A stretch of DNA of 64,000 nucleotides from Phaeobacter gallaeciensis DSM 26640 (GCF_000511385.1 NC_023137.1:1309001-1373000), one strand, 5' to 3'. Counted from the stretch's first letter, positions 36,035 through 45,033 are shown. The notes: generated by a model not told the origin, from the letters alone. Translations and numbers: made by a program.

Positions 36035-36064
36035 AAAAAGGAGGCAGAGATCTGCCTCTTTTTG
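36035..36064. terminator. bidirectional terminator between erpA and tpiA leader
   Basis: AAAAAGGAGGCA and TGCCTCTTTTT enclose GAGATC; T runs occur on both strands. On the minus strand it lies 60 nt after the ErpA-type gene. Confidence 0.8.
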
Positions 36065-36124
36065 GTGCTGTCTGCGCGCGACCACCCGCACATCGGCGAG
36101 ATCACAGGGCCGCTCTACTGTGGA

Positions 36125-36484
36125 TCAGCCTGCGGGCATGTCCTTGAAGCTGATCGATTCTCCACAGCCGCAGGCCTCGGAGACATTGGGGTTGTTGAAC
36201 TTGAACCCGGCCTCAAGGAGCGAGACCTCATAGTCGATCTCGGTGCCGAAGAGGAACATCTGCGCCATCGGCGCGATCAGCACCCGGGCACCGTCTTGTT
36301 CGACCACTTCGTCGTTGGGGTCGGGCTGATCGACATATTCCATGGTATATTCCATGCCGGCACAGCCGCCCTTCTTCACGCCGATGCGCAGGCCGGAATG
36401 GCCGCCCTTGTCCATCAGCTTGGCAATCTGGGCCGCTGCCTTGTCGGTGATGGTCACCGCTTGTTTGCCGGGAATGCCGAACAT
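36125..36484 (-). CDS. A-type iron-sulfur cluster carrier (HesB/IscA/ErpA)
   Basis: 119 residues from ATG 36484, which has TGGAGA 7 nt upstream; a GTG four codons earlier is in frame. The three cluster-ligand cysteines are at GGCAGMEY and, near the C-terminus, ACGCGES. It carries [2Fe-2S]/[4Fe-4S] clusters to apo-enzymes. Which paralogue it is (SufA, IscA or ErpA) cannot be settled from sequence alone. Single gene. Confidence 0.93.
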   Translation of the reverse strand: MFGIPGKQAVTITDKAAAQIAKLMDKGGHSGLRIGVKKGGCAGMEYTMEYVDQPDPNDEVVEQDGARVLIAPMAQMFLFGTEIDYEVSLLEAGFKFNNPNVSEACGCGESISFKDMPAG

Positions 36485-36552
36485 GTCTGTCTCCACTATC
36501 GCGCGTTATCCCTAATCTAGGGGGGGCATGGCTAAGGCTCAAGGGGCTGCGG

Positions 36553-37809
36553 TCACAGCCCCATGCAATTGGCGTAGTAAGTGACGGTTGCGGGCCAGTC
36601 GGAAAACACCCCGACAACGCCTACATCCTGTGCCAGCACATCAAGCACCTGATAGGTGGAGGCATCCGATTGCACCACATCAGCGACGGACTGGAAATAC
36701 CAGCCACCGCCGTTTTTAAGCGGGCCGGAGCGCTCCAGCGTCCAGGTGATGATATCGAGACTAGCCTCGCGCGCAGCTTTGGCATAGGGAGAGGGGACCA
36801 TACGGCCATCTTCCAATGTCAGCAGCATCCAGATCGGCGGCGCGATATAGTTGAGACCCATCTCCTTCAGCTCTGGCATGGAGGGGCGAAAGGTTGCGGG
36901 ATCCATGGGATCGACCTTGCCTTCGTCGTCGTCATGGCGGGCAAAGCGATCATCCAGGTAGACGGCCTGACGGCCAAATTCGGGCGTCTGGGTGAGCCAG
37001 TATTTGATGTCGCTGAGGTCAAAACTCTGCACCCAGACATCGCTGGCGGGGATCCCGGCGGTGACATAGGCGTCGATCAGTTTCTGCGCATAAGCCTCTT
37101 GCGTCATCCCGTTGAAGGGCATGGTGACGGTTGGCGCCTTCAGCTCAGGGGTGAATTTTGCGCCGAGGTTGCGGAACAAAGCGATACTGTCGGCATGGCT
37201 GAGTAGCGTCGTGCCGTCCTGATGCAGGCTGCTGCGCCAGGGGGCGAGGCCGCCCTGAAAGGCGGCGGCACTGGTGGCGGTGGGGTCACGGCTGTCCATT
37301 TTTGGGTGCAGCGTCATCAGCTCTGCCAGTGTCAGATCGCTGGTGCGGCATTCGGCACTTGCCGGAGCATCGGCGGTGGCCGGGGCAAAGGGCTGGGTGC
37401 AGCGGTCGGCAAGATCGCTGGTGAGGATATCGGTGGTGGTGTGCAGGTCGTTCTGCGAGTGGCGGCAGACCAGTTCCAGATCCTTGGTGAAGGTCACGTC
37501 GCATTCCATGATCCCGGCGCCCATGGTGGCAGCGGCGCGATTGCCCTCAACTGTGTGTTCGGGAAACATCAGCGGGGCGCCGCGATGGGCGATGGAGAAA
37601 TCGCTGCGCTGAGGCGTTTGTCCGGCGCAGGATTGCAGCTTGGTCTTCAGCGCGCCATCCGGCAGGGCATCCACCAGATAGGCCGGGCGCGGGCCGTAGC
37701 TGAGTGCGATGGTGTCCGCAGGCGAGGTGTCCGCGGCGGCGCTGGCGCATAAGGGCGCGGCAAGAGCCAGGGAGATCAGACGCGCGCAGAAGGGGGATAT
37801 GCGGGACAA
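36553..37809 (-). CDS. secreted glycerophosphodiester phosphodiesterase
   Basis: 418 residues from TTG 37809, which has TGGAG 8 nt upstream; a TTG start is inferred because no ATG precedes the signal peptide (about 1-26, ending ASAAA). The GDPD active site is seen as IAHRGAPLMFPEHTVEG (His, Arg, Glu) and MECDVTFTKDLELVCRHS (second Glu/Asp and His). It hydrolyses glycerophosphodiesters to glycerol 3-phosphate in the periplasm. At over 400 residues it belongs to the long GlpQ-like subgroup, with extra Cys residues that could form disulfides. Confidence 0.9.
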   Translation of the reverse strand: MSRISPFCARLISLALAAPLCASAAADTSPADTIALSYGPRPAYLVDALPDGALKTKLQSCAGQTPQRSDFSIAHRGAPLMFPEHTVEGNRAAATMGAGIMECDVTFTKDLELVCRHSQNDLHTTTDILTSDLADRCTQPFAPATADAPASAECRTSDLTLAELMTLHPKMDSRDPTATSAAAFQGGLAPWRSSLHQDGTTLLSHADSIALFRNLGAKFTPELKAPTVTMPFNGMTQEAYAQKLIDAYVTAGIPASDVWVQSFDLSDIKYWLTQTPEFGRQAVYLDDRFARHDDDEGKVDPMDPATFRPSMPELKEMGLNYIAPPIWMLLTLEDGRMVPSPYAKAAREASLDIITWTLERSGPLKNGGGWYFQSVADVVQSDASTYQVLDVLAQDVGVVGVFSDWPATVTYYANCMGL

Positions 37810-38057
37810 TAGGGAAACTCCAAATCATTTGGGGGCGCCCTTGGGATGTGTTGCGGCAGTATTCCGTGGATCGCACCAAGAGCGGCTGCAGGTGAGCCGC
37901 AGCGGTTTATATCTTGGATGTTACGGGGGCTTGCCTCTCCGGGGCAAGAGGGGGCGCGCGGATTGTAGCGGCCTTGCGCGACGTTCGCCTGCGTGCGGTC
38001 CCGCTTGGGCTGCGCGCGCCTGGTGGCTGTGCCTGTGTCTGCCCCGTGCAAGGGGTA
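37810..38057. other. gene-free stretch between GDPD and the SufT-like gene
   Basis: No supported gene. It contains the GDPD leader and the GC-rich inverted repeat CTTGCCTCTCCGGGGCAAG near 37930. Open frames crossing it lack coding signs. Confidence 0.4.
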
Positions 38058-38093
38058 CGAAAAACGCGGCAGGCCAGAGGCCGTGCCGCGTTC
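38058..38093 (-). terminator. intrinsic terminator of the SufT-like gene
   Basis: On the minus strand AACGCGGCACGGCC and GGCCTGCCGCGTT form a stem with loop TCT, followed by TTTCG, 60 nt past the stop. Confidence 0.85.
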
Positions 38094-38152
38094 TGTCTGG
38101 TGGAACAAGATCGGATCAGGCGGCGGTCAGGCCCCGCCATCCGCAGATGTGG

Positions 38153-38515
38153 TTACATGAAGCCGAGTTCGAGCCGCGCCTCATCGGACATCATGTCCAT
38201 GCCCCAGGGCGGCTCCCATGTCAGCTCGACATCGCAGCTTTTGACACCGGGGACAGGAGAGACGGCATCGACAATCCAGCCCGGCATCTCGCCTGCGACC
38301 GGGCAGCCGGGGGCGGTGAGGGTCATGATGATCTTCACATCATTCTCGGCTGAGATGTCGATCGTATAGATCAGCCCCAGCTCATAGATATTCACAGGAA
38401 TTTCGGGGTCATAGACAGACCGGCACGCGTCCACCACGGGCTCGTACAGCTCATGGCTGACTGAAGAGGGGGCGATCAGCGGTGTGCCTTCCAGCGGTTC
38501 GGATGCATTGGTCAT
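38153..38515 (-). CDS. DUF59/MIP18 iron-sulfur assembly factor (SufT-like)
   Basis: 120 residues, ATG 38515. The family core is VYDPEIPVNIYELGLIY, MTLTAPGCPVAGEMP (with the conserved cysteine) and VELTWEPPWGMDMMSDEAR. DUF59 proteins such as SufT/PaaD-like factors help mature Fe-S enzymes. Together with the A-type carrier 1.7 kb away it adds to the Fe-S assembly theme, although the suf operon itself is not in the window. Confidence 0.92.
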   Translation of the reverse strand: MTNASEPLEGTPLIAPSSVSHELYEPVVDACRSVYDPEIPVNIYELGLIYTIDISAENDVKIIMTLTAPGCPVAGEMPGWIVDAVSPVPGVKSCDVELTWEPPWGMDMMSDEARLELGFM

Positions 38516-38643
38516 TCAGGGCCTCGGTTCGTTTCCTGACAGTTTATATAGGGAAGCTGGGGGCAGGGGTCCAGTGGCGGATCGTATGTCGCTTTGTGAT
38601 CAAGCGTCGCAGAAGGGTCGATTGGGTCTTGTTGCCTTAGATT

Positions 38644-38666
38644 GATATGTTATATCGTAACATTTC
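38644..38666 (+). promoter_or_regulatory. Zur-box-like site upstream of the COG0523 GTPase
   Basis: GATATGTTATA and TAACATTTC arms around TCG make a 23-bp near-palindrome. From memory it agrees with the gammaproteobacterial Zur consensus at about 19-20 of 22 informative positions and shares the ATGTT/AACAT arms with the zinT box. It lies 86 nt before the GTPase start. Confidence 0.6.
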
Positions 38667-38752
38667 TTGCGACTCGTGAGGGCTTGTCTGCCGATTGTGC
38701 CGGGAGGTGCTCTCATCCGTCGCGCTGACCTTCAGACTGGGTATCTAATTTG

Positions 38753-39964
38753 ATGAACGATAATCGCCTTCCTGTAACGGTTCTGTCCGGATTTCTTGGC
38801 GCTGGTAAAACAACGTTGCTCAATCGTATTCTCAACAATCGTGACGGGCGCCGGGTCGCCGTGATCGTGAACGACATGTCGGAGATCAATATCGATGCCG
38901 ATCTTGTGCGCGCGCATACGGAATTGAGCCGCACGGATGAAACACTGGTGGAAATGTCCAATGGCTGTATCTGCTGCACCTTGCGCGATGATCTGCTGGC
39001 GGAGGTGCGGCGTCTGGCTGACGAGGGGCGGTTTGATTATCTGTTGATCGAATCCACCGGCATCTCTGAGCCGCTGCCGGTCGCGGCTACCTTTGAGTTC
39101 CGCGATGAGGGAGGCGAGAGCCTTTCGGATGTGGCGCGGCTTGATACGATGGTGACGGTGGTGGATGCGGTCAACCTGCGCCAAAACTTCTCCTCCCATG
39201 ATTTCCTTGAGGATCGGGGTGAGACCCTGGGCGAGGAAGATGAGCGCACGCTGGTGCATCTGCTGACCGATCAGATCGAATTCGCCGATGTGGTGATCCT
39301 GAACAAGGTGGCTGACGCAGGCCCGGATGAGGCCGATGCCGCGCGCAAGATTATTCGCAGCCTGAATGCCGATGCCCAAATAATCGACGCCAATCATAGC
39401 GATGTCACGGCAGAGAAAATTCTGGATACGGGTTTGTTCGACTTTGAACGGGCGCATGAACACCCGATGTGGGCTAAGGAACTTTACGGCTTTGCCGACC
39501 ACGTGCCGGAGAGCGAGGAATACGGCGTCGCGTCCTATGTTTACCGGGCACGGCAACCCTTTGTCCCGGAGCGGATATTGGCGTTTCTCAACGGTGATTT
39601 GCCGGGGGTGATCCGGGCCAAAGGGCATTTCTGGATCTCCACCCGGCCGGATTGGGTGGCGGAGTTTTCGCTGGCAGGGGCTTTGTCTAGTGTCAAACCG
39701 CTGGGCACCTGGTGGGCCTCTGTCCCGGTCGAGCGGCACCCCACCCATGAGCAGGCGCGGGCCTACATAAAAGCCCATTGGCAGGAGCCTTGGGGGGATC
39801 GCCGTCAGGAGTTGGTGTTCATCGGGTCCGGCATCGATTGGGCTGGGCTAAAGGCGCAGCTGGATGGATGTCTTGTGCCCTTGGAGGCGGCCGCTGGTCC
39901 AGATCAACTGCCGGATTACCCAGATCCCTTCCCACTTTGGAAACGGGCAGAGGCGGCGGCATGA
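38753..39964 (+). CDS. COG0523 (CobW/ZigA-like) GTPase, putative zinc metallochaperone
   Basis: 403 residues from ATG 38753; a TTG immediately upstream is in frame. Walker A is [12 protein letters not shown], the metal-binding CxCC motif is [11 protein letters not shown], the switch block is IESTGISEP and the GTP specificity motif is VILNKVA. The C-terminal CobW_C domain starts around residue 260. COG0523 proteins insert or ration metals; those under Zur control act in zinc starvation (ZigA/ZagA/YeiR types). The upstream Zur-like box and downstream DUF1826 partner support that role here. It overlaps the DUF1826 gene by ATGA. Confidence 0.92.
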   Translation: MNDNRLPVTVLSGFLGAGKTTLLNRILNNRDGRRVAVIVNDMSEINIDADLVRAHTELSRTDETLVEMSNGCICCTLRDDLLAEVRRLADEGRFDYLLIESTGISEPLPVAATFEFRDEGGESLSDVARLDTMVTVVDAVNLRQNFSSHDFLEDRGETLGEEDERTLVHLLTDQIEFADVVILNKVADAGPDEADAARKIIRSLNADAQIIDANHSDVTAEKILDTGLFDFERAHEHPMWAKELYGFADHVPESEEYGVASYVYRARQPFVPERILAFLNGDLPGVIRAKGHFWISTRPDWVAEFSLAGALSSVKPLGTWWASVPVERHPTHEQARAYIKAHWQEPWGDRRQELVFIGSGIDWAGLKAQLDGCLVPLEAAAGPDQLPDYPDPFPLWKRAEAAA

Positions 39965-40635
39965 CGGTTCTTGATAGCGCCGCTTCGGATCTTGTTATGG
40001 GCTGCGACATCACTGGGGAGGAGGCGGGCTTGCGCCGCTTTCTTGATCCCGATTGCGCGGCATTGATCTGGCAGCGTGGCATGCCCGCCGATATCCGGCG
40101 CTGGCTTGAGCAGATCGATCCGGAGCGTTTGCCGCGTGGTCGTGTTATTGTGCAGCCAGAGAGCGTCGCGCGTGTCTTTGCGGAGTTCTGCGCCATGTCC
40201 GGCCTGCCGCAGGGGGCTGGGCAGGACTGGCTTCAGGCGCATGTCGCGGGGCTTGCGCGCGAGTTCTCGTTGCTGATGGATGCCAGATACCTGCGGTTCC
40301 GGTTGGATGTGGTGACCACCAATGCCTGTCGCAAATTTCATGTGGACGCCATCACGGCCCGATTGGTCTGTACCTATCGGGGCACCGGAACCCAGCTGGG
40401 GATGTCGCATCAGGGGGCAGAGCCAGCCGAGGTTCAAACGGTCGCCACCGGATCACCGTTGCTGCTGCGCGGAAGCCGCTGGCCTGCGCAACCGGCGTCT
40501 GGGCTTCTGCACCGGTCTCCGCCGATTGAAGGCACTGGCGAAACTCGTTTGGTTCTGGTGCTGGATCCGGTGACCGACCCGGACGATGAGATGGACCACC
40601 ATATGGTCACGCCCGTTGGGGTGCCTCTGCACTAA
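39961..40635 (+). CDS. DUF1826 protein, partner of the COG0523 GTPase
   Basis: 224 residues, ATG 39961, overlapping the GTPase stop by 4 nt. The family core is visible as [36 protein letters not shown], followed by [12 protein letters not shown] and LHRSPPIEG. The conserved FHVD and HRSPP resemble the iron-ligand pattern of cupin/dioxygenase folds, so an oxygenase-like metal enzyme is possible (inference). DUF1826 is repeatedly found beside Zur-regulated COG0523 genes. Its biochemical function is unknown to me. Confidence 0.88.
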   Translation: MTVLDSAASDLVMGCDITGEEAGLRRFLDPDCAALIWQRGMPADIRRWLEQIDPERLPRGRVIVQPESVARVFAEFCAMSGLPQGAGQDWLQAHVAGLAREFSLLMDARYLRFRLDVVTTNACRKFHVDAITARLVCTYRGTGTQLGMSHQGAEPAEVQTVATGSPLLLRGSRWPAQPASGLLHRSPPIEGTGETRLVLVLDPVTDPDDEMDHHMVTPVGVPLH

Positions 40636-40688
40636 CGGACGCCTGTTATTGGGCGTTCATGCTACAGGTGAGCTGCCTATCCAGTCAG

Positions 40689-40723
40689 AAACCCCCGCCC
40701 AAAGTCTATCGGGCGGGGGTTTT
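40689..40723. terminator. bidirectional terminator
   Basis: AAACCCCCGCCC with GGGCGGGGGTTTT and a 10-nt loop separates the converging DUF1826 and NfeD genes; T or A runs flank both sides. Confidence 0.88.
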
Positions 40724-40724
40724 G

Positions 40725-41003
40725 TCAGTCGTTGATATCCCGATCGAAGTGTTTCACCTGACCTTTCGGCCCTTTGAAAAAGTGGCGCAAGGTAAGCCAG
40801 GCGATCAGGGAGAGGGTGGCGTAGATCAGCAGGAGCACGGGCAGGGTGATGGTGCCGGCCGGGGTGAGCGCCAGCAGCAGCCCCACAGCGACGGCCCCGA
40901 TGGCAAACCCCACGAAGATGAACCCCGGCGCCAGAACCTCAACAATGGCGAGGCCGATGGCTATGGCGATCCAGACCCACCAGACCGAGAGCAGAGCGGT
41001 CAT
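40725..41003 (-). CDS. NfeD-like membrane protein, short form
   Basis: 92 residues, ATG 41003, overlapping the SPFH gene stop by ATGA. Two to three hydrophobic helices (VWWVWIAIAIGLAIVEVLAPG and FVGFAIGAVAVGLLLALT) are followed by a short basic tail ending FKGPKGQVKHFDRDIND. It lacks the C-terminal OB domain usual in NfeD. It partners the SPFH protein encoded just before it. Confidence 0.85.
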   Translation of the reverse strand: MTALLSVWWVWIAIAIGLAIVEVLAPGFIFVGFAIGAVAVGLLLALTPAGTITLPVLLLIYATLSLIAWLTLRHFFKGPKGQVKHFDRDIND

Positions 41004-41893
41004 TTCCCGACACCTTTCAGCATGTTGAAGGCATTGCCGAAAGCTTCCAATGCGTTGGCAGGGACCAGAATGGTCTGCTTGCCATTGCCTGAACCAAGGG
41101 TGTTGAGCGCCTCGACCTGTTTCAGGGCAACCTGATACTGCGCCGCCTCCAGCCCGTTTTCGGCGATCGCTTTGGCAACCACCTCTGTTGCGTAGGCTTC
41201 AGCGTCGGCCTGAATGCGGCGGGCCTTGGCGGTCTGCTCGGCGGCGTAGAGTTCGGCGTCAGCCGCCAGCTCAACAGAGCGTTTCTGGCCCTCGGCCTCG
41301 GTCACCTGGGCGCGGCGGGCGCGTTCGGCATTGAGCTGCTGCAACATGGCGTCGCGGGTGGCCTGATCGAGGTTCACGTCGAGGATCTCGGCACGCGTCA
41401 CCTCAATGCCCCAGTCATCGACGGCGCTTTCGACGCTGTTCTGGATCTGACCGATCAGCTGGGATCGGTTGGATTGCACCTCGTCCAGATCCATCTTGCC
41501 GATTTCGGCGCGCACGATCCCGGCCACGGTGGTGGCAATGGCGCCATCCACGTCACGGATGCGGTAGACGGTCTTTTCCGGCTCAAGAATGCGGTAGAAG
41601 ACAGAGGTATCGATCTGCACCAGCACGTTGTCCTTGGTGATGGCGTCCTGGCTCGCATTGGGCAGCTGACGTTCCAGGATGGAGACCTTATGGGCGACGG
41701 AATCCAGCAGCGGCACGATGAAGTTGATGCCCGGCCCAAGCACCGCATGCAGGCGGCCAAAGCGTTCGACCACATATTTCTCTGACTGCGGCACGATGCG
41801 GATTCCCTTGAAAATCAGGATGATCAGGAAGATCGCGCCCAGAATGTAAATGATGTTCTGCGTCAGCAGGGATAGCAGCAATTCCTCGGTCAT
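41000..41893 (-). CDS. SPFH/band-7 membrane protein (QmcA/stomatin-like)
   Basis: 297 residues from ATG 41893 (GCGAGG upstream). An N-terminal membrane helix (IIYILGAIFLIILIFKGI) precedes the SPFH domain (IVPQSEKYVVERFGRLHAVLGPGINFIVPLLD) and a long Ala/Glu/Arg-rich coiled coil (ARRAQVTEAEGQKRS...). Such proteins oligomerise into microdomain scaffolds and regulate membrane proteases. Co-transcribed with the NfeD-like gene through a 4-nt overlap, the standard pairing. Confidence 0.93.
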   Translation of the reverse strand: MTEELLLSLLTQNIIYILGAIFLIILIFKGIRIVPQSEKYVVERFGRLHAVLGPGINFIVPLLDSVAHKVSILERQLPNASQDAITKDNVLVQIDTSVFYRILEPEKTVYRIRDVDGAIATTVAGIVRAEIGKMDLDEVQSNRSQLIGQIQNSVESAVDDWGIEVTRAEILDVNLDQATRDAMLQQLNAERARRAQVTEAEGQKRSVELAADAELYAAEQTAKARRIQADAEAYATEVVAKAIAENGLEAAQYQVALKQVEALNTLGSGNGKQTILVPANALEAFGNAFNMLKGVGK

Positions 41894-42254
41894 TATGCCT
41901 CGCAATGATGTTTGTATACTATGGTATTCAATTTGGCATTCCTCACGCCGAATTCAAGATCCGACGGTGGGGGTGCGGTCTGCATCTCTATGGCCGTTGC
42001 AATAGCGGCAAACAAGGGGAACACCACTGCGATAGGCGCATGACAGCGCGGGCAAGCCCTTTTGCCGATGACACGGGCCTTCGATGAGGGAGAGACCCAT
42101 GCAGACTTGAAAACCGGGCCGGGATGGGGCACATCCGGCAAGTTCTGTTGATCCCACGAGGAGGGCGGAACACGGGGTCAGGTGGCAGGTGACCCCGATT
42201 GACATTCATTCGCTGCGGCGGGATCCCGCATATGACAGCCCCGAGGAAGATATC
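41894..42254. other. 361-nt gene-free stretch before tgt
   Basis: No supported gene. The first 60 nt are A/T-rich and probably hold the promoters of the divergent SPFH and tgt genes. GGGGTCAGGTGGCAGGTGACCCC near 42175 is an inverted repeat in the tgt leader. Short frames here lack coding signs. Confidence 0.4.
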
Positions 42255-43385
42255 ATGGCGCCGAAAATCTCATTCGACCTGAAAGCCACCGATGGCAAGG
42301 CCCGTACCGGGGTGATCAATACACCGCGCGGGGAGATCCGCACGCCTGCCTTCATGCCGGTTGGCACAGCCGCAACCGTAAAGGCGATGATGCCGGAGAG
42401 CGTGCGTGCGACCGGGGCGGATATCCTTTTGGGCAACACCTATCATCTGATGCTGCGCCCCACGGCGGAGCGGATCGACCGTTTGGGCGGGTTGCATAAG
42501 TTCATGAACTGGGATCGGCCGATCCTGACGGACAGTGGCGGGTTTCAGGTGATGTCGCTGGCGGGCCTGCGCAAGCTGACCGAGAAGGGCGTGACCTTCA
42601 AAAGCCATGTGGATGGCTCCAAGCACGAGCTGACGCCAGAGCGGTCGATGGAGATCCAGAAGCTGTTGGGATCCGATATCGTGATGTGTTTTGACGAATG
42701 CCCCGCGCTGCCTGCGGACCGCGACCGTATTGCTGAATCAATGCGCCTGTCGATGCGCTGGGCGGAGCGGAGCCGCGAGGCCTTTGGCGATCGACCCGGC
42801 CATGCGCTGTTTGGCATTATGCAGGGCGGGCTGGAGCAGGACCTGCGCGAGGAAAGCGCCGAGGCGCTGACGAAGATCGGTTTTGAGGGCTATGCAGTCG
42901 GCGGCCTTGCGGTCGGCGAGGGGCAGGAGGCGATGTTTGATTGCCTTGATTATGCCCCCGGTTTCCTGCCCGAGGACAAGCCGCGCTACCTGATGGGCGT
43001 GGGCAAACCCGATGATATCGTCGGCGCGGTGGCCCGTGGCATTGATATGATGGACTGCGTGTTGCCGTCGCGTTCTGGTCGGACGGGGCAGGCGTTCACC
43101 CGCTACGGTGTGGTGAATATCAAAAACGCCCGCCATCAGGATGACCCGCGCCCCTTGGATGAGAAGTGCTCCTGCCCGGCGTGCAGCAACTATTCCCGCG
43201 CCTATCTGCACCATGTGTTCCGCTCCAACGAGATGATCTCCGGCATGCTGCTGACCTGGCACAACCTGCATTACTTCCAGGAGATCATGCAGGGTATGCG
43301 CGACGCGATTGCAGCGGGGACGTTTGAGGCCTGGCAAAAGGACTTCCACGACACCCGCGCGCAAGGGGATATCGAGCGGCTTTGA
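42255..43385 (+). CDS. tgt: tRNA-guanine transglycosylase (queuine tRNA-ribosyltransferase)
   Basis: 376 residues from ATG 42255 (GAGGAAGA upstream); an ATG 22 codons earlier is open but less likely. It exchanges the wobble guanine of GUN anticodons for preQ1. The active-site blocks are [26 protein letters not shown] and VGGLAVGEG; the catalytic Asp is in [12 protein letters not shown]. Zinc ligands CSCPAC and a later His (AYLHHVF) are intact. The last 21 codons recur, in broken form, 1.3 kb downstream. Confidence 0.96.
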   Translation: MAPKISFDLKATDGKARTGVINTPRGEIRTPAFMPVGTAATVKAMMPESVRATGADILLGNTYHLMLRPTAERIDRLGGLHKFMNWDRPILTDSGGFQVMSLAGLRKLTEKGVTFKSHVDGSKHELTPERSMEIQKLLGSDIVMCFDECPALPADRDRIAESMRLSMRWAERSREAFGDRPGHALFGIMQGGLEQDLREESAEALTKIGFEGYAVGGLAVGEGQEAMFDCLDYAPGFLPEDKPRYLMGVGKPDDIVGAVARGIDMMDCVLPSRSGRTGQAFTRYGVVNIKNARHQDDPRPLDEKCSCPACSNYSRAYLHHVFRSNEMISGMLLTWHNLHYFQEIMQGMRDAIAAGTFEAWQKDFHDTRAQGDIERL

Positions 43386-43460
43386 TCACAAGCCAAAATC
43401 GACTACGCACCAGCAGTGAATTTGAAATTACGTCTTTTTCTCCAGTATGGAATTGATCCG

Positions 43461-44156
43461 ATGAATTTTTTGACACGCGTCACAGTTTGTTTGGGCACTG
43501 TCTTGAGCCTCTCTGCATGCATGGAGGGCGGCAGCTCATCATCCCGACCGCCTAAACAGCTGAGCTTTCAAGATGTTGCCGCGATGGAGCTCTATCAGCG
43601 CGGTGGCGATAGACCCTTTTTTGATGGTGGCCTTGCTGCCAAGAGAGTCTCGGCTGCAGTGATTTTTGTTCCAGGTGGTGCAGCGCGGCATGATGCCGTC
43701 AAGGGTAACGCCGTCTACTTTCAAGTTGCCGTAGACACATCAGAAAGCACTTTCCGTCCGCCTGAGCATTTGCCGAGCAGTGTTTTTGCCGGGCTATCAA
43801 AGCCTGAGCTGGTTGCCCTTCACAGTGACCTGACTTCGGGCCGGACGTCAGGGCGCGTCTTGGGACTGGCAAAAACGGCCGCACGCCAGACAATTTGTGC
43901 CGCTGGCACGGTGAGCCTTGATGACAGACCGATCCGCGAGGACGTTCCGTTGACACCCCGGCAACAGGCCCGTGTGAATGCGGCGCTAGGCGGTCGTTTG
44001 GATCGAATTCTGGAGATGAAAAAAGCGGACTTAGACCGGCTCGGAATTGGCTTTCTCCTGAATCGTGAAACCAGACCGGTACCGAATTTCTACTACAAAA
44101 CTCATCGCTACAGCGGCACCAAATCAGCTTTACTGAGGATGAAATGCTTGTTCTAG
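43461..44156 (+). CDS. putative lipoprotein, function unknown
   Basis: 231 residues from ATG 43461. The signal peptide has the lipobox LSAC at about residues 16-19, giving a predicted lipid-anchored product. The mature part is basic/polar with VSAAVIFVPGGAARHDAVKG and TPRQQARVNAALGGRLDRI. I recognise no family. The gene is less GC-rich than its neighbours and lies between the intact and the broken tgt 3' ends. It overlaps the next lipoprotein gene by 13 nt. Confidence 0.7.
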   Translation: MNFLTRVTVCLGTVLSLSACMEGGSSSSRPPKQLSFQDVAAMELYQRGGDRPFFDGGLAAKRVSAAVIFVPGGAARHDAVKGNAVYFQVAVDTSESTFRPPEHLPSSVFAGLSKPELVALHSDLTSGRTSGRVLGLAKTAARQTICAAGTVSLDDRPIREDVPLTPRQQARVNAALGGRLDRILEMKKADLDRLGIGFLLNRETRPVPNFYYKTHRYSGTKSALLRMKCLF

Positions 44157-44605
44157 GGAGGTGTGTCGGGCTTATTGCGCTATGTATTGCCGCGTGCAGC
44201 GGGCACGAGGTTACCAAACTCAATCCCTCCGTAGACCGGATCTCTGAGGAGGGATTGACCTATCCCTCCTCAGGGGTGACCTATCTGCACTGGGACAAGG
44301 GGCATGGCTACCAAGTCACCTACTACAGCGAAAAGCATGTCTGGCTTTGGTATCCCGGAAACAGGGCTGCGCTTCGTGGGGATTGGGTTCAAGAGTTTGT
44401 CGCGGGCGAGTATTATCTCTGCTTCACCTATCCTCACAGCTCCTACAATCCCGTGACGCGTGTTGTCGGTGGTCAAAAAGAATGCCAGTTGCAGACCGTT
44501 CTGGGTGGGGCGCTTGAGGGCGCGTTGGCTGGTGATGTGTACAACTTGTCATCGGGCATGGTTCCGTATGTGCTGCACAGGAACAAACGACCTGCAGAGT
44601 TTTGA
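44144..44605 (+). CDS. small putative lipoprotein, function unknown
   Basis: 153 residues from ATG 44144, overlapping the preceding gene by 13 nt. The lipobox IAAC lies at about residues 15-18. The mature part is aromatic-rich (VTYLHWDKGHGYQVTYYSEK, VWLWYPGN, FVAGEYYLCFTYPHSSYNP) with two further cysteines that could form a disulfide, then a Gly/Ala stretch. No family is recognised. The translational overlap implies joint function with the first lipoprotein. Confidence 0.68.
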   Translation: MLVLGRCVGLIALCIAACSGHEVTKLNPSVDRISEEGLTYPSSGVTYLHWDKGHGYQVTYYSEKHVWLWYPGNRAALRGDWVQEFVAGEYYLCFTYPHSSYNPVTRVVGGQKECQLQTVLGGALEGALAGDVYNLSSGMVPYVLHRNKRPAEF

Positions 44606-44644
44606 GATGCGGGCAGACTGCGTTTGACACTGGTGGAGAGCCGC

Positions 44645-44707
44645 TTTGAAGCCTGGCAGAAGGGCTTTCACGACACGCGTGCGCAAGGAAATATTGAGCA
44701 GATGTAA
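44645..44707 (+). pseudogene. duplicated 3'-terminal fragment of tgt
   Basis: Reads [20 protein letters not shown] and a stop, against [20 protein letters not shown] for the end of the intact tgt (43323-43385). I count 50 of 63 nucleotides identical, with many differences at third positions, as between related species. Nothing upstream resembles the rest of tgt. It marks the right edge of an inserted segment. Confidence 0.85.
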
Positions 44708-44880
44708 TCTAAGGTGCAGGGGCGAGCGTCGGCGTTTGTCTGTGGTCCACCTATGTTTTGCGAGTGTTGTCGAAAACTTGAGCGAATGTTCACCGGCGGG
44801 GCCCGCCCTGAACACCTTTGCGCCACAAATCAGCAGTGAACTGCGAGGCAGACATTTAACGACCCAAGTGGAGAGATCCG

Positions 44881-45033
44881 ATGAATGACACGGCTTCGAC
44901 TGGACTGGCGCATTGTTCGCTGATGATTTTGCTGGCTACGGGAGTGGCGATTTTTGCACTGATGGACGACCGCTCCGATCCTGCGGCGCGGGGCGGTAGC
45001 CTCGGTCATCTGAGTGTCACGGCCATCGACTAG
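44881..45033 (+). CDS. small membrane peptide (possible)
   Basis: 50 residues from ATG 44881, with GTGGAGAG 8 nt upstream. A single hydrophobic segment (HCSLMILLATGVAIFALM) is followed by a short polar tail ending HLSVTAID. Good ribosome site and spacing, but there is no recognised family. It lies beyond the broken tgt copy and before lon. Confidence 0.4.
   Translation: MNDTASTGLAHCSLMILLATGVAIFALMDDRSDPAARGGSLGHLSVTAID

Noticed and set aside
38732..39778. 348-codon open frame antisense to the COG0523 GTPase
   Set aside because: No ribosome site or recognisable domain; the + strand gene has complete GTPase motifs.
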